A stretch of DNA of 56,053 nucleotides from Conidiobolus incongruus B7586 (taxonomy: Eukaryota; Entomophthoromycota; Entomophthoromycetes; Entomophthorales; Conidiobolaceae): positions 1-56,053 of the forward strand of contig JNEM01014845.1 of the NCBI GenBank assembly GCA_000697335.1, written 5' to 3'. The notes beneath the pieces were generated by a model. It made no database searches, was not told the origin of the DNA, and saw nothing but the letters and a program-made list of their open reading frames with translations. Below are positions 23,401 through 35,806 of this stretch, piece by piece (positions within the stretch are counted from its first letter, which is position 1; each line of letters opens with the position of its first letter). A program made the translations under genes and the position numbers.

Positions 23401-24124
23401 TATTTTATTATTTTTAAAAAGAAATTTGGATTGCATTATATTATAAACTATTTCAAAAAATTTTAATATTTATATCATAATCATATAAAAGTTTCAAGTA
23501 AAATGCGTCCAGAGTATTTTAGTTATGTACGAATCACATTAGTAAATTTAAATAAACTTAAATTTGAAACAAATTTCATTATTGACTCAATTTTAATAAT
23601 TGTATTTTGTATATAATTAGGTTACTAGTAATATGTCATATTAATAATAATGATAATATATATATAATTTTGGATTACATAGTGAGTTATCATTTGACTT
23701 TGAATATAAATTCAAATTGAAAAAAATTTTCAATATATATTATAATAAATCTATTCTATTGGTGAAATATACACTTAAATTGTTTGACTTCAATTTTTTT
23801 ATTAACGTTTTTTGAACTGGAATTTAGAAATTTCAAAAACACCAAATAAATACAATACATACTTTTCTCATAATAACTTCACACCAAACAGTATTTCGGG
23901 ATAGAAAATATTATCATACTTTTAAAGCAAACTCAATCTAGTGAGAAATATATTTTATATGTCAATATATTTACAAAATAATAAAAAAATATACTTATCA
24001 AGTTTTAATGTTTTAAATAATTAATTCGGTTAAATTCAATTAATAAAATGTGAAAATATTTATATATATCAGCTTATCCATAAATATATTGCCATTTATA
24101 ATCTAATAAAAAATTCTGCAAAAG
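20473..24124. other. AT desert
   Basis: 20.5-21.1 kb is ordinary AT-rich upstream sequence. From ~21.4 to 23.5 kb G and C almost vanish and no frame looks coding, as in the transposon graveyard at 8.8-11.1 kb. No terminal repeat or family was recognised. Confidence 0.45.
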
Positions 24125-24283
24125 ATGCAAAAAATAATAAAGGAACTGTGGAATTCGGGAAGAAGTATTGAATCAAGCAGTTTAGATACTTTCCCATCGT
24201 TAGGTAATATTGCAGTTTTTAGTGATATTCACATAATGGGAGATATTAGGATAAAAACATGGCATCATTTTCATAAGAAATGA
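24125..24283 (+). CDS. Isolated coding-like small reading frame (52 codons)
   Basis: ATG at 24125, TGA at 24281-24283. It stands out because its composition (TGG, CCA, TCG, GGA, CTG codons) is far less AT-rich than the desert on both sides. The sequence begins MQKIIKELWNSGRSIESSSL and later contains GNIAVFSDIHIMGD. The latter resembles the first metal-binding motif (D-x-H) of calcineurin-like phosphoesterases, but nothing downstream supplies the remaining motifs. It may be a microprotein, an isolated exon or the remnant of a gene. Confidence 0.3.
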   Translation: MQKIIKELWNSGRSIESSSLDTFPSLGNIAVFSDIHIMGDIRIKTWHHFHKK

Positions 24284-24856
24284 TTAACAATTTGTAAATA
24301 GATAATTATATTATTTCTAAATGGTCAAATAATTAAGCAGATAAGAATGTAGGACAATATCCTTTTTAGGAATTATTAGCTAATAATGTTTTTTAATTCA
24401 TTAATTTATTCACGAATCTGATCAATAATGATTCAAGCTTTAAACTTGAATAATGGTAATTGAAAAAGATTAATTATGAATTTGAATATATTTGAATATT
24501 ACTTTGTATTATAGTTTTATATCATATATTTAGTTAAAAATATTTAATTTTTTTATATAATGAAAATTGAAATCATTTTCAAATTATTTATTAATCTACT
24601 TAAAAGATAAATAATTTAAAATAATTGTGAAAATTAAAATATGAAAAAAAAACATTTTTTTTCGATAAATCCTTGAATAAAGTTAATCAATTAACACCTA
24701 TTGCAAAATAAATTAAAATATAAATAAAAAATCTCTTTAAATACGATGAGTGAATTAAAAAATAAAATTTGACTCCAGATCCCATAACTATTAATTTGTG
24801 TAAGTTTCAATTTAAATATTACAAAATTCGTGTCAATTAAAAAAATATCAATTAAA
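24284..24856. other. Intergenic upstream of RNase H2 subunit C
   Basis: AT-rich. It contains a 7-bp perfect hairpin, ATTCAAG at 24431-24437 with CTTGAAT at 24445-24451. It should include the promoter of the gene at 24857. Confidence 0.5.
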
Positions 24857-25542
24857 ATGAATAAAGACAATACCCAACTCATAGCAAATAATTTTCCATT
24901 TGAAATAGAATTTAATGGAGAGTGTAATACTGATTTATTTCCAATTATTGAATACAATAATAGAGCAGAATTAAACGAAATTATTCCAGAGCATTTAAAT
25001 CAAGATAATTTGACTTTATATAAAAATTATAATGAAAAAAATGTATTAAAAGATGGTCAAAAGTATTTAATATTATATTATCTTTGATTTGTCAATTAAT
25101 TTATTGATTATTTAGGATTGCTTTTTTCAGAGGGAGAGAAATAAGAGCTGTAAATATAAATTTAAACACTGATGAATATAGCTATACAGGTATATATAAT
25201 TGCCATACTGTAAGTTTATTAACTATATTTTAATATTAGGAAATATATATAAAATGAATCACTCTAGAACATTTTCAAATACTCCAAGATCTATGATACA
25301 ATTGAATAATGACGCTTATTTACAGCCATTAAATTCAGATGAACACCAATTTCATTCAATTGACATTTGGGAACACGATTTTGTACCAACTTCAACACTT
25401 GATAATACATTAATGGGCCTTAATGATTGGCTTCAAATCAGCCATCTGGTAATTGATTTTTAATATATTATTATAAATATGCGTATTCATTTTATTATTT
25501 TAGATCCATGAACCCATAACAGAAGAAGAGATGAATCAGTGA
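24857..25542 (+). CDS. Ribonuclease H2 subunit C (Rnh203/RNASEH2C)
   Basis: Four exons: 24857-25062, 25116-25189, 25240-25448 and 25504-25542, introns of 53, 50 and 55 nt, 175 residues. The total is an exact multiple of three and all junctions are GT..AG. Family features: NNFPFEIEFNGE near the N-terminus (human LPCDVEVDGE), then FFRGREIRAVNINL (human FRGRCLRG). The C-terminal block WEHDFVPTSTLD..MGLNDWLQISHL joins IHEPI in the last exon, matching the family tryptophan and IHxPI ending. It is one of two accessory subunits of the heterotrimeric nuclear RNase H2, which removes ribonucleotides from DNA. The gene is more AT-rich than its distant neighbours and sits alone in a desert. The family is divergent, so identification rests on these motifs. 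Confidence 0.82.
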
Positions 25543-26574
25543 TTATTAATATGTATTTATTCAACTATTAATAAAATATCATATCAATATATAATATACT
25601 GCAATTTTAATAATTAATTTCACTAATTATAAGATTAAATAATTAATACTCAAAATAACAATCAGAGCCTGAAGTTATAAATATTTCATTAATCGCCAAA
25701 ATTTCAATTGAAGTTTATTCTATATAAATTTTTTAACTTCAATATATATATATATATCATCTCAAATGATATTAATAAAAATGAATAATTAGAAACGTGC
25801 TATAGATTATCAATTAATAATTACCATATTTTATATACTACTTGATCATATACCTCCCAACTTTTCAAACCATTTGTTTTTATTCAGTCCTTTAAATAAT
25901 TTTAAAACAATATTTACTGTTTGAAATTGGTTAATTAATATAATATAAAAAAATAAATTATATGATTATTTAACTTTTCTTACTTGGTACATAATAATAT
26001 TATACATGAAATATTGGAATATATCAATAATTTACATTATACCACTTATATACCATTATATATATATTCTCTTCAATTTGACAAAATAAAAAAAATAATT
26101 TTTCCTAATATTTTTAATAGAAATTTAAAATTATTATGCTTTAGGTATGCTTTGTGATAAATTAAAATGATAAACTTTATATGAATTGAAAATAAAGTAT
26201 GATTTGTTTTTAAAAATATAATGTAAATAATTAAAAAAAATATATTTAATTAAGTATTATTTAAGAAAATAAGTAAATTTTTTTGGTAATATAAATTAAT
26301 AAATTATATATTAAATTTAATATAATTTCAAATCTGACTATTTTTATATAAACTAAACTTATTTAATTAAAACCCAAGTAATATATACTATATTATTCAT
26401 AATTCTTGTCCAAATTTAATTATTTATTATTTGATTATAATTTTGATTTATAAAATTAATACTGATTTTAGGAAACTCTTTATGATATGATATAATAATT
26501 CATGAAATTATTTATTTTTATAAATAACATTCAAAGTTTATTAAATATTTTGAAAATTTTAACATAAAGTTAAG

Positions 26575-26610
26575 ATAAGATATATAATTTAAATTTATTA
26601 TATATCTTAT
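26575..26610. repeat. 14-bp inverted repeat
   Basis: ATAAGATATATAAT at 26575-26588 is followed, after eight bases, by its exact reverse complement at 26597-26610. It could be a cruciform or part of a decayed terminal repeat, or chance in AT-only sequence. Confidence 0.4.
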
Positions 26611-29600
26611 TTATATTGGTTTTAATATTTTTGAAAACATTTTTTATAAAAATTAATATATTTTTATTAAAAAAGAAAAATTCAAAATTAAAATTTAATT
26701 AACTTATATTATTAATTAAATTTTTAAAAAAATTTAAACTTAATATTCAATTTTAAATTCAATAAAATTTATTACTTTTCAATAATAATCCTTGTTTTGT
26801 TATTAATTTATTTAGGATATTAGCAATAAAATTTGAATTCAAAGCAATATAATTGTAAATTATAAAAGAATATTTTGTATTATTATAATCTTAGTTTTTT
26901 TAATACTTAAATGATTGAAAATATATAATTATACCATATTTTGAAAATGTGATTTATATATTATAAGTAAATGTTTAGCATGTTTATCATAAGTTAGGGT
27001 TAATATTAATCAAGTTTTTAGCTGTTAATATTAGATTTTAAAACTTTTACAAAATATAATTTTTTCTATTTTATTTTAATATATTGAATTTAATATATAA
27101 AAATTTATTATTTTGAAAGAGTATTTTAGTTAATATATAATAAATGAATGAAAGAAAGTTAATATATATTTACTATCCTAACTTTAATATAATAAAAATA
27201 TATATTTATAAAGATTGGATTTTTGGGTAATAAATTTGTGAGTATTATTTGATAATAATTAATTATTAGGTTTTTAGAAATTATAAAAACTGGAATTTTT
27301 AAATTATATTCATAATAAGCTATATTTTAGTAAATTAATTTAATAAAATAAAGTTGGATCAGCTATTAAATTATTTATATAAGAAATATATCTTATTATA
27401 TAAAAAATTTCATTAAATATAAATCCTTATATTTTTAACTATTATTAATATTAAATATTAATTAATATTTATATTTTTAATTTATAGTATTATATAATTA
27501 TTAGTTATTTAATAATTCATATAAATTAGAAAAGTATAAAACTAATTATTTTTTATATTCAAATATTTATTTTATAATTAAAGTTAAAAAAATATATATT
27601 ATGTTAGGATGGTTATCTAATTATTAAAATCATAAAATACTATTAAATATTTAATTAGTGTAATTTTTAACTTTGTATATTATTAATATTGAATAATATT
27701 GTTTTTAAGAATTAGGATAAAATTGATTATAAATTAATAGTAAATAATACTCTATTTATATAAACAAATACTATCTACCTGAAAAAATAAATATTTAACT
27801 ATGGACTTGCAAAATGAAGCCAGTTTCTATTTAAGGAAATATATGAATGATCAAAATTATATAAACTTTGAAATAATTAGTGTAATGAAAATCCTTTTAA
27901 ACTTATAATTTTTTAAATCCCAAAATATTTGGTCAAAATAATAAATCAAGTTTTTTATTTTCATGGTCATTAATCTTTTATTCATAATAAAGTTAGAGAT
28001 AAATTAATATAATCACAAAATTTCTCCGAAACAAAATTATTATTTTGCATTAATTTATGTATGAAAATTTTTTAATCAAATATGAACATTAATTTTTTTA
28101 AATTGAAATATTTATATAGTTTTTTAATATTTAAAATAAAAATAATTACAACTTTAAAATGTTTGATATCCTATATACACATTTATAATTTAATATTAAT
28201 TAACTAGAATGAAATAGATATTCAAATTTCATAAAGTAAACAATTGATATTATTTTCAAAATATTTACATCATTAAAGTTAAAATCATTGAATTTATATT
28301 CCATTGATAACAGCTATTGGAATTGGAATTTTACTATTATAGTGTATATTATATTGAATTTTATATTTATTAAGATTAATTTAATTAAATTTGAAAATAG
28401 TAAATTGTCAACTTACATTTCAAGCAAAAATTCAGTGTAATTTGTCTTTGGATTATTTTCTCAAGCTTCAAATTTATATAAACTTTGAATTTTCAAAAAA
28501 AAAAAATAATAAATTGGATTTGAATTGTTTAATAGTTGATTATATTAATTCTTTTATAAAATCAGCCCATATTTTCAATTTTCAAATTGATATAAAACTC
28601 TTAAGTGTTGATGTTTTTATATTGATTGCATTTATTATTCTTAATTTTAAATAAGGTTATCATTTTGGTCCTGATTTAATCTTAAATATGATTTAATATA
28701 TTAAAAATACAATTTATAACATCTATTTTATATTAAATTTGATTAATATCATAAAATGGTATTATAAAAGAGTGCCAAGTGTCATAATAGTTTTTTATAG
28801 TATCGGTTATTTCAAAAATGGGGTCATTTTAACCTTTTTGAATTTAATATTAAATTGAGAATACGTATAAACTATATGATTAATATCCACACAAAGATCA
28901 CATTCTTTTGGCTGTAACGTGTCAATGATTAATATAATGGAGATTCTGTCAGCATGTGATTAATTAATTTTAATACTTTTAAGAAAACTATGTATTATAT
29001 AAAATTTAGATTAATGAATAAAGTACTTATATATCCTAGTAGAATCTAGTGGTAAGTACATATATGAAAATTACACAATATTCAATCGATATATTATTAC
29101 ATTTTAATATCATAAATTTGTTTACTTGAAATTATATTAAAAGCAATATTATATTCAATTAAAAAACTATACGAAAGATTTTAAGTTATCAGGATTCCCA
29201 ATTGTATTGGAGAGGAAAATATATTAAGCGGATCATAACAACATGTAAGGAAATTATATCCAATCAAATATCTAAATATTTGATAAGAATTACTCAACAT
29301 TTTTCCAATTTATTGTTAACTAATTTGAATATGAAAATTACTAATTTTGGTGAGTAACAGTCAATTTTGATATCTATATTAAAATAAGTATAATCCGCAA
29401 ATATATTTTCTATTTATTATTTTTTTTTTAAATAATTGAGACAAGTATTAATATTTTCAATCAAGTTAAAAATTTTCTTAATATAGAAATATTTTAACAC
29501 AAAAAAAAATAGGATTTTTGTTAAATAAAACTCATAACCATTTGAATAATTCTTAATCTCAAAATATATTCATAATAATTAATGATATAAGGTATTTATA

Positions 29601-30652
29601 CAATGATTATAAGTTTAATGAACTTGAGAATAGTGTAAGCTAATAAAAGATATAATGGTTGAAATGCGAGATCTATACTTCCCAACTCATCAGTCACATT
29701 AATTAAACTCTATTAATGAGAATGGAAAATATTGGGATATTAAAAATTTTAAGTTATAAATGCGAATTTAATTTAATAAATTCCCATCTTGCCTGTTTGT
29801 GGATTATCAAATTAGGCAAGTACTTGATGGTGACATTGATATTATATTAGCTTGTTTTGATCTTATCATAAATATTAAATAGATCAAATAGAAGATAATA
29901 AAGAGAAATTAATTGATATGTGTACATAATAATCAAAATAGAGATAAATCAAGTGAAAAAGGTGAATATTTAGTTAAATATGTTGATATTTAATTCAGAA
30001 ATGAATGATTGATCTTCTGCATAAATATAATTAGAATGATATTGGATTTTTGGTAAACATAGCATTAGATTAGGGTTAAATTGCTGTTGAAAATCTGAAC
30101 TTCTGAAATTTAAACCTTGTGTTCAAAACATGTGAATTCAGTTATTCAAATGAAACTTAAGTCAATTGTATGAATAATGGATCATATTGATATTAAATAG
30201 CTCAACATTCATATATTGATTTAAAAATAATAAGGGAATAATGGATGAATAGTGATATTAATTGAATGTGTAAACAATAGAATACAACATAATATTGGAT
30301 ACATCTCTTCCCAATTCAGCGAATTCGTTGAGCCATCCTCATAATATTAGGTTTATTGATTATAGCAATCGCAATTATTAGGTATTGTCCATAGCCTTAG
30401 TTTAAGAATTATATTGGATTCAATAAATGTGGTTTTAGAAATTATGATCAAGGCTTGTAAAAATAAAATATTAATATATCAACTTTAAATTAACAAATCA
30501 CAATTCATGAATTGATAAAAGAAAAGAATAAGCACGCAATTTTATGCTAAATTAACGAAATGTGATAGAGAAATCCAATTTGGGGAGTGATTAAATAATT
30601 GTAGTTCAATCAGGAAGAAAGTGTGATCTTGATTTATAATATTCTGAGATGC

Positions 30653-30660
30653 TGACGTGA
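30653..30660. promoter_or_regulatory. CRE/bZIP-like site TGACGTGA
   Basis: TGACGTGA lies 175 bp upstream of the sulfate permease start. TGACGT is a bZIP half-site pair. Fungal sulfur genes are classically controlled by the bZIP factors Cys3/MetR and Met4 with Cbf1, so the position is suggestive. The match is to a generic core only. Confidence 0.3.
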
Positions 30661-30834
30661 GAATTGTTAAGACCCTTTTAGGTTTACATATATATTGATG
30701 ACAGTTCCTAGATTCAATATTTAGTTATTCAATCTAACTAAGCAATTCTCTAGTTGATTGGAATAGTGTATATTTACCTTATTTATTTACATCTATATCT
30801 TTTCCATTTAATATCATTGATTTAACCCAATACT

Positions 30835-33084
30835 ATGACTGTAAGCTCGCCTAAAGTGGATCATTCACCATATCATAACGATGAGGATTACATTAATCCT
30901 TTAAAGCCCTCTCAACTTAAACAAACCGCTAGATCACTTGCAACTACCATTCGCAACGAGGCTCCTGAATATTTTTCAAGCTTCCTTCCTTCTCTCAAAT
31001 GGTTTCCAAAGTACAATCGCAGATGGTTCGTTGGTGATGCAATTGCTGGTTTGACAGTTGGCGCTATGGTTGTGCCACAGTCTTTGGCTTATGCCAAGTT
31101 GGCTGGATTGCCAGTAGAGTACGGCTTATACACTGGTTTCGTTGGTGTCATGCTTTACGCTGCTTTTGGTACAAGTAGAGAAATTTCTGTTGGGCCTACT
31201 GCTGTGCTTAGTTTGATGGTTGGTACAGTTGTACATGATGTTACCAAACGCTCTGATTTCACCAACGAACAAGTTGCTCTTGCTCTCACCTTCATGTCTT
31301 CTTTAATAACACTCTTCCTGGGTATTTTCAGATTGGGTATTGTGATGGATTTGATTCCTAATCCTGTTATTATTGGCTTTACAACGGGTTCTGCCTTTAC
31401 TATCTTGCTAACACAGGTTGCTACACTGCTTGGTATTCCAAATGTTTCTTCTAATGATGTCACCCATATCATTATCCGTAATATTTTCGTGAACATTCCA
31501 AAGTTGAACTGGATAGATTTGGTGTTTGGGCTAGCTGCTCTTATTTTCCTTTTGTTGATCTCTTTTGTTTCCAAGAGACTTTCGAGAAGATTTGCCTGGG
31601 CTCATTTGCTCCAGATTTCTTCCAATGCCATCACTGTAATCCTTTTCACTTTGATTGCCTATCTCATCTTCTTAGGCAATCCCAAGTTTGGTCTCAAAAT
31701 TGTTAAAACTGTACCCCAAGGATTTAAACTAGCTTCTCCTCCTATTGATATTAATCTCTGGAATGCTATTGGTGTCCAACTATTACCAACTACTGTTGTA
31801 TGTATTTTAGAGCACGTCGCTTTATGTAAGGCTTTTGCTCGTCAAAGTGGCTATCAAATCAATTCCTCTCAGGAAATGTTCGCTCTTGGAGCCACTAACT
31901 TAGTTGCTACCTTCTTCTCTGCTTATCCCGCTACTGGATCCTTCTCCAGATCAGCCGTCAAAGCTAAATCAGGTGTACGTACTCCATTTGCTGGTATGTG
32001 GACTGGTGCTTTAGTTTTAATGGCTCTTGGATTTTTAACTCCCGCTTTTTATTATATTCCCAACCCAGTACTCTCTGCTATTATTATTACTTCCGCCTCT
32101 AGCCTGATCACGGATAAGGAGACTTTAATTAATCTTTACAAAGTTCAGCCCATTGACTTCTTGGTTTGTATTGTTGGTATCCTAGTTACTTTCTTTGCCG
32201 GTTCAGAAGCCGGCATTGCAGCTGCTGTTGCACTCAGCTTCTTGAATTTGATCTTGAGATTGGCTCGTCCTCAGCTTTATACTTTGAAGAGTTTGGTTGA
32301 CAGACCTGATGTTTATGTTGATACTGCCCATACCGATCATAAAACTGAAACAGCTGTTCCTGGCGTGATTATTATTAAGCCTCAAGAATCTCTCATTTTC
32401 CCCAACGTCGATTACTTCAGAGATACTGTCATTGATAAAGTTTTAATCGAAACTCGATCCGGGGCTATTCCTCTTCCAGTTCATGACAAATTATGGTCAG
32501 ATGACTTGGAAGCCAGAGGTGAAAAATTAAGAGCAAAGAGGGCTAAGTTGGAAGGAAGACCTCCTGTTGATTCCTCTTCACTTCCATTGCTTAAAGCTGT
32601 TGTTTTCGACTTTAGTGCTGTAAATCAAATTGACTCTTCAGGTCTCCAAGGTCTCTTTGACTTGAGAGATATGCTCTCCAAGTATGCTGGTGTTGATAAA
32701 AACTCACCTACCGCCATCAGACTCGATCCAGCTAAAATCGAGTTTAGCAAAGAAGAAGAGTCCAAAGCTGAGGCTGATAAGATTACAGAAGACTTTGAGC
32801 ACCGCATTGAATCACCAAGCTCATCAATTACCTATGAAGAAACTTCACAATTTGAATTTCATTTCGTTACTCTTCACAGAGACGTTCAGCGTGTACTTGA
32901 ATTGTCCAAGATTACATACCCCATTGCCCCTATTTTGCCAATTAACTTTGAATATCCCGAAAATACTCCTCTTGTCAGTCAAGGGCCCAGTAAATTCGTG
33001 CATCTCACAGTTGAAGATGCAGTGGACCAAATTAAACTGGATTTGGACATTTTCCAAAGGGCAGCAACTCCTACCAGACCCTAA
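30835..33084 (+). CDS. Sulfate permease, SulP/SLC26 family with STAS domain
   Basis: Single exon, 749 residues, ATG at 30835. The transporter core starts with the SulP signature VGAMVVPQSLAYAKLAGLPV followed by EYGLYTGFVG and REISVGPTAVLSLM. Many hydrophobic segments follow to about residue 480 (for example LIFLLLISFVS, ITVILFTLIAYLIFLG). The cytoplasmic STAS domain begins near residue 510 (VIIIKPQESLIFPNVDYF). Its core VVFDFSAVNQIDSSGLQGL lies near 587, with a charged insertion around 620-660. Fungal members (Sul1/Sul2) are plasma-membrane H+/sulfate symporters. It is the only sizeable gene here without introns and uses G/C richer codons than its surroundings; acquisition or strong expression could explain that. 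It sits alone between spacers of 5.3 and 2.7 kb. Confidence 0.95.
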   Translation: MTVSSPKVDHSPYHNDEDYINPLKPSQLKQTARSLATTIRNEAPEYFSSFLPSLKWFPKYNRRWFVGDAIAGLTVGAMVVPQSLAYAKLAGLPVEYGLYTGFVGVMLYAAFGTSREISVGPTAVLSLMVGTVVHDVTKRSDFTNEQVALALTFMSSLITLFLGIFRLGIVMDLIPNPVIIGFTTGSAFTILLTQVATLLGIPNVSSNDVTHIIIRNIFVNIPKLNWIDLVFGLAALIFLLLISFVSKRLSRRFAWAHLLQISSNAITVILFTLIAYLIFLGNPKFGLKIVKTVPQGFKLASPPIDINLWNAIGVQLLPTTVVCILEHVALCKAFARQSGYQINSSQEMFALGATNLVATFFSAYPATGSFSRSAVKAKSGVRTPFAGMWTGALVLMALGFLTPAFYYIPNPVLSAIIITSASSLITDKETLINLYKVQPIDFLVCIVGILVTFFAGSEAGIAAAVALSFLNLILRLARPQLYTLKSLVDRPDVYVDTAHTDHKTETAVPGVIIIKPQESLIFPNVDYFRDTVIDKVLIETRSGAIPLPVHDKLWSDDLEARGEKLRAKRAKLEGRPPVDSSSLPLLKAVVFDFSAVNQIDSSGLQGLFDLRDMLSKYAGVDKNSPTAIRLDPAKIEFSKEEESKAEADKITEDFEHRIESPSSSITYEETSQFEFHFVTLHRDVQRVLELSKITYPIAPILPINFEYPENTPLVSQGPSKFVHLTVEDAVDQIKLDLDIFQRAATPTRP

Positions 33085-35806
33085 ATTATCTAATCTCTTA
33101 TTAATTGTATTATTTTTTACTCCTGTACATCAATAAATTATTTAATATAAATTATTTATTAAAATTTACTATTTTTGAATTTTATTTATTCATTATATAT
33201 TTATTATTATTTGTTTACTATTCATATGATGAATTTATAACTTCCAATTTATTATTTTGATTTATTGAATTATATTTATATTGATTGATTAATTGAATTG
33301 ATGATAATGATGTAAGATGAATTACCTACATATTAGTACCTTATTAAATCTCTTCCAGAATTTATGGTTTTTGTACATATTGAAAATTATTAACTATTCA
33401 GTATAGAATATTTCCTTAAAACTACTTATTATATTTTTATTAAATAAATATAGCTGATTTGTAACATTATTCATGTAATTAAAATGCATATTAAATTTAG
33501 TAATTTTGTAGGAATAATATTGAAATCAAATTGAATTTAAGTAGGCTCTTAGTTTGTGTATAATGTGACTTGTTATGTATTTAATCAAACTAAGCAAATT
33601 CCCATTTAAATCACACCGATTTTAAAAGTTAATTGTGATTTTTGATTTGAAATAACCAATTATACTACTAAGTGCTTTTGAATTACATATTCTATTTTAA
33701 TTTTAATTATTAAATACACAGGAATTTTATACAATTTAGAATTATCTAATATATATTCGCATCATCAACTAAAGAATAAAAATAATTTTATTATATCATT
33801 AATAGTTTTTTTTTTCGAAATCATGACCAGATGAAAATATCATTTATATCAATTGTCACAAAATTAGTGCATATTCCACCATTTAAATATTATGAAACAA
33901 TTTAAGTATTCTTTTCAATTCTAATAAAAAATTAATAAAGTAATTTCCAATCTTGATAATAGATATATAGGAGTATTTGTCACATACACCAATTAGTACA
34001 ATTAAGCTCTTGCAAGTTTTGAACTTGAATAGCAATATTATAGAGTCGGATTTGAACAACATTAAGTGTAATTCGTAACTCTTCTATTTTGATTATTTTG
34101 ATAACCAAATCTGATCATGCATAATAATGAATAGTCCTACAATATTCATCATTCCATTAATTTATGAGAATTACTAATATTCTCCAATACAAAATTATCT
34201 ATTATCATTATATTCTAAATATCTAGTAATAGTTGTAAAAATACCTGTTATTTACTGGCATTGTTAAAAAATATGATTATATAGAAAAACTTCATAAAAT
34301 CTAGTTATATAATATTCTTAATATTTATCACCTTTAGTTTTTGACAAAATACAATCTTTAATAATTTCATTGAATTAGTAAATATATAACTTTTATGATA
34401 AATAAAAATATATTGTCCAAATTATCTAATAATATTTTGTAATTCAATGTTATTATATTTATTAACACTAGCATTAATAATTAATCTGACTAAAAATATA
34501 ATTCTACATCATTATACATATATTATGAATATTCATTATATAAAATAATCCCAAAATATCAATCCTATTTTATATTGAACAATTCAACAATTATATTTAA
34601 GTAGTTCTGAAAAATATCTATTGTGATAATTGGATTGAATATTTTGATTTAGAATAATTTTATAATAATATGTATAACAGGACATTCAAATATATTTTAA
34701 ATTTGATAATGAATTAATATTAAATTTCATAACTTTATCAACTATAGCATGTAGTAATCAATATTACAAAATTTAAAATTTGATTATATAATTTAAAAGA
34801 AAAGTAAAAATATTAAATAGTTGTATCATCCTAGTACTAGAAACTGGGATAATTTTATTAAGCTTGAGTGTATATAACTTATAAGATTAGGATATAGTTT
34901 ATATAGAATTTTTATTAGAGGTTAATTATAAGGACTTTGATCTAATTCTCTTTAGATAGAAAAGTGTGATTATCACTGTATATTGGGATAAGAATTGATA
35001 AATTTAAGGGAAAATAGGATAAGAGGTAAATTGTGGATAATTGATATAAAAGGTATAGGTATATGGAATAATTGGGTGGGAATGTGACAATAGTGAAATA
35101 AACATATCAAGTTGATTTAAATAATAAATAGTAATCATTCATTGAATCAAATTTTAACATTAAGCACTTAAATAATAAAAAATTGTTTATTTTTATAACT
35201 AATATAATTTCATTTATTTAAAATTTTGAATTCAATAAAAAATAATTTTTTAATATTAAATAAATTGCTTTTCAACTCATTTAACCTGATTACACTATTT
35301 AAAAACATTTTATAAGGTGGAAACTTTGAATTTATTAAAAAAATTAAGTTTAAATATAATCTATCAAATTTTGGAAATAGAGTATATATAACAACTTATA
35401 TAATTCCCAGAAATATATTGAATATATTTGATTTAATTTGATTTATAGTTTTATGGTTAATAGATAAAAAATAAAAATTAAGTCCACATTAAGAGCCCGA
35501 ATCTTATATTACTTTGATTAGTATTAACATTTCGTTATTTGAAAAATGAGATATTTGGCAATAGAGTAAATCTCTATTGTAAAATGAGTTAAATACAAAA
35601 TAATTTTAATGCTTTAAATTGATCAAATTAAAAATAGGAATTATAAAAATTATAATAATAATAATTTACTAAGATTTAATAATCGAGTTTGATAAAAAGA
35701 GACCCTAAATACAATCGAATGCAGTGATCAAGTATTATTTGTTTAAAATAAAAAATTCATCATGAAAAATAATAATTTATAGAAAAAGTGATCTAAATTT
35801 TAATAT
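33085..35806. other. Intergenic, AT-rich
   Basis: Convergent spacer between the sulfate permease and Nup82/Nup88. No coding-like frame was seen. A minus-strand TGTTCAAATCC at about 34050-34060 resembles a tRNA B box, but no cloverleaf can be built around it. Nothing else was recognised. Confidence 0.5.

Larger units (their letters stand above)
25543..30834. other. Large intergenic region upstream of the sulfate permease
   Basis: About 5.3 kb. 25.9-28.3 kb is extreme AT desert with scattered inverted repeats, such as a 14-bp stem at 26575-26588 with 26597-26610, and only AT-driven frames. 28.7-30.8 kb is noticeably less AT-rich, with a hairpin at 29788-29820 and a CRE-like box at 30653-30660. 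It is probably an extended promoter or regulatory region. No protein gene was recognised in it. Confidence 0.5.

Noticed and set aside
28391-28654. 87-codon plus-strand frame
   Set aside because: AT-driven composition, includes a homopolymeric Lys/Asn stretch from a poly(A) run, and no homology recognised.
34040-34065. Minus-strand TGTTCAAATCC resembling a tRNA B box
   Set aside because: No acceptor, D or anticodon arm can be assembled around it; at most a remnant.
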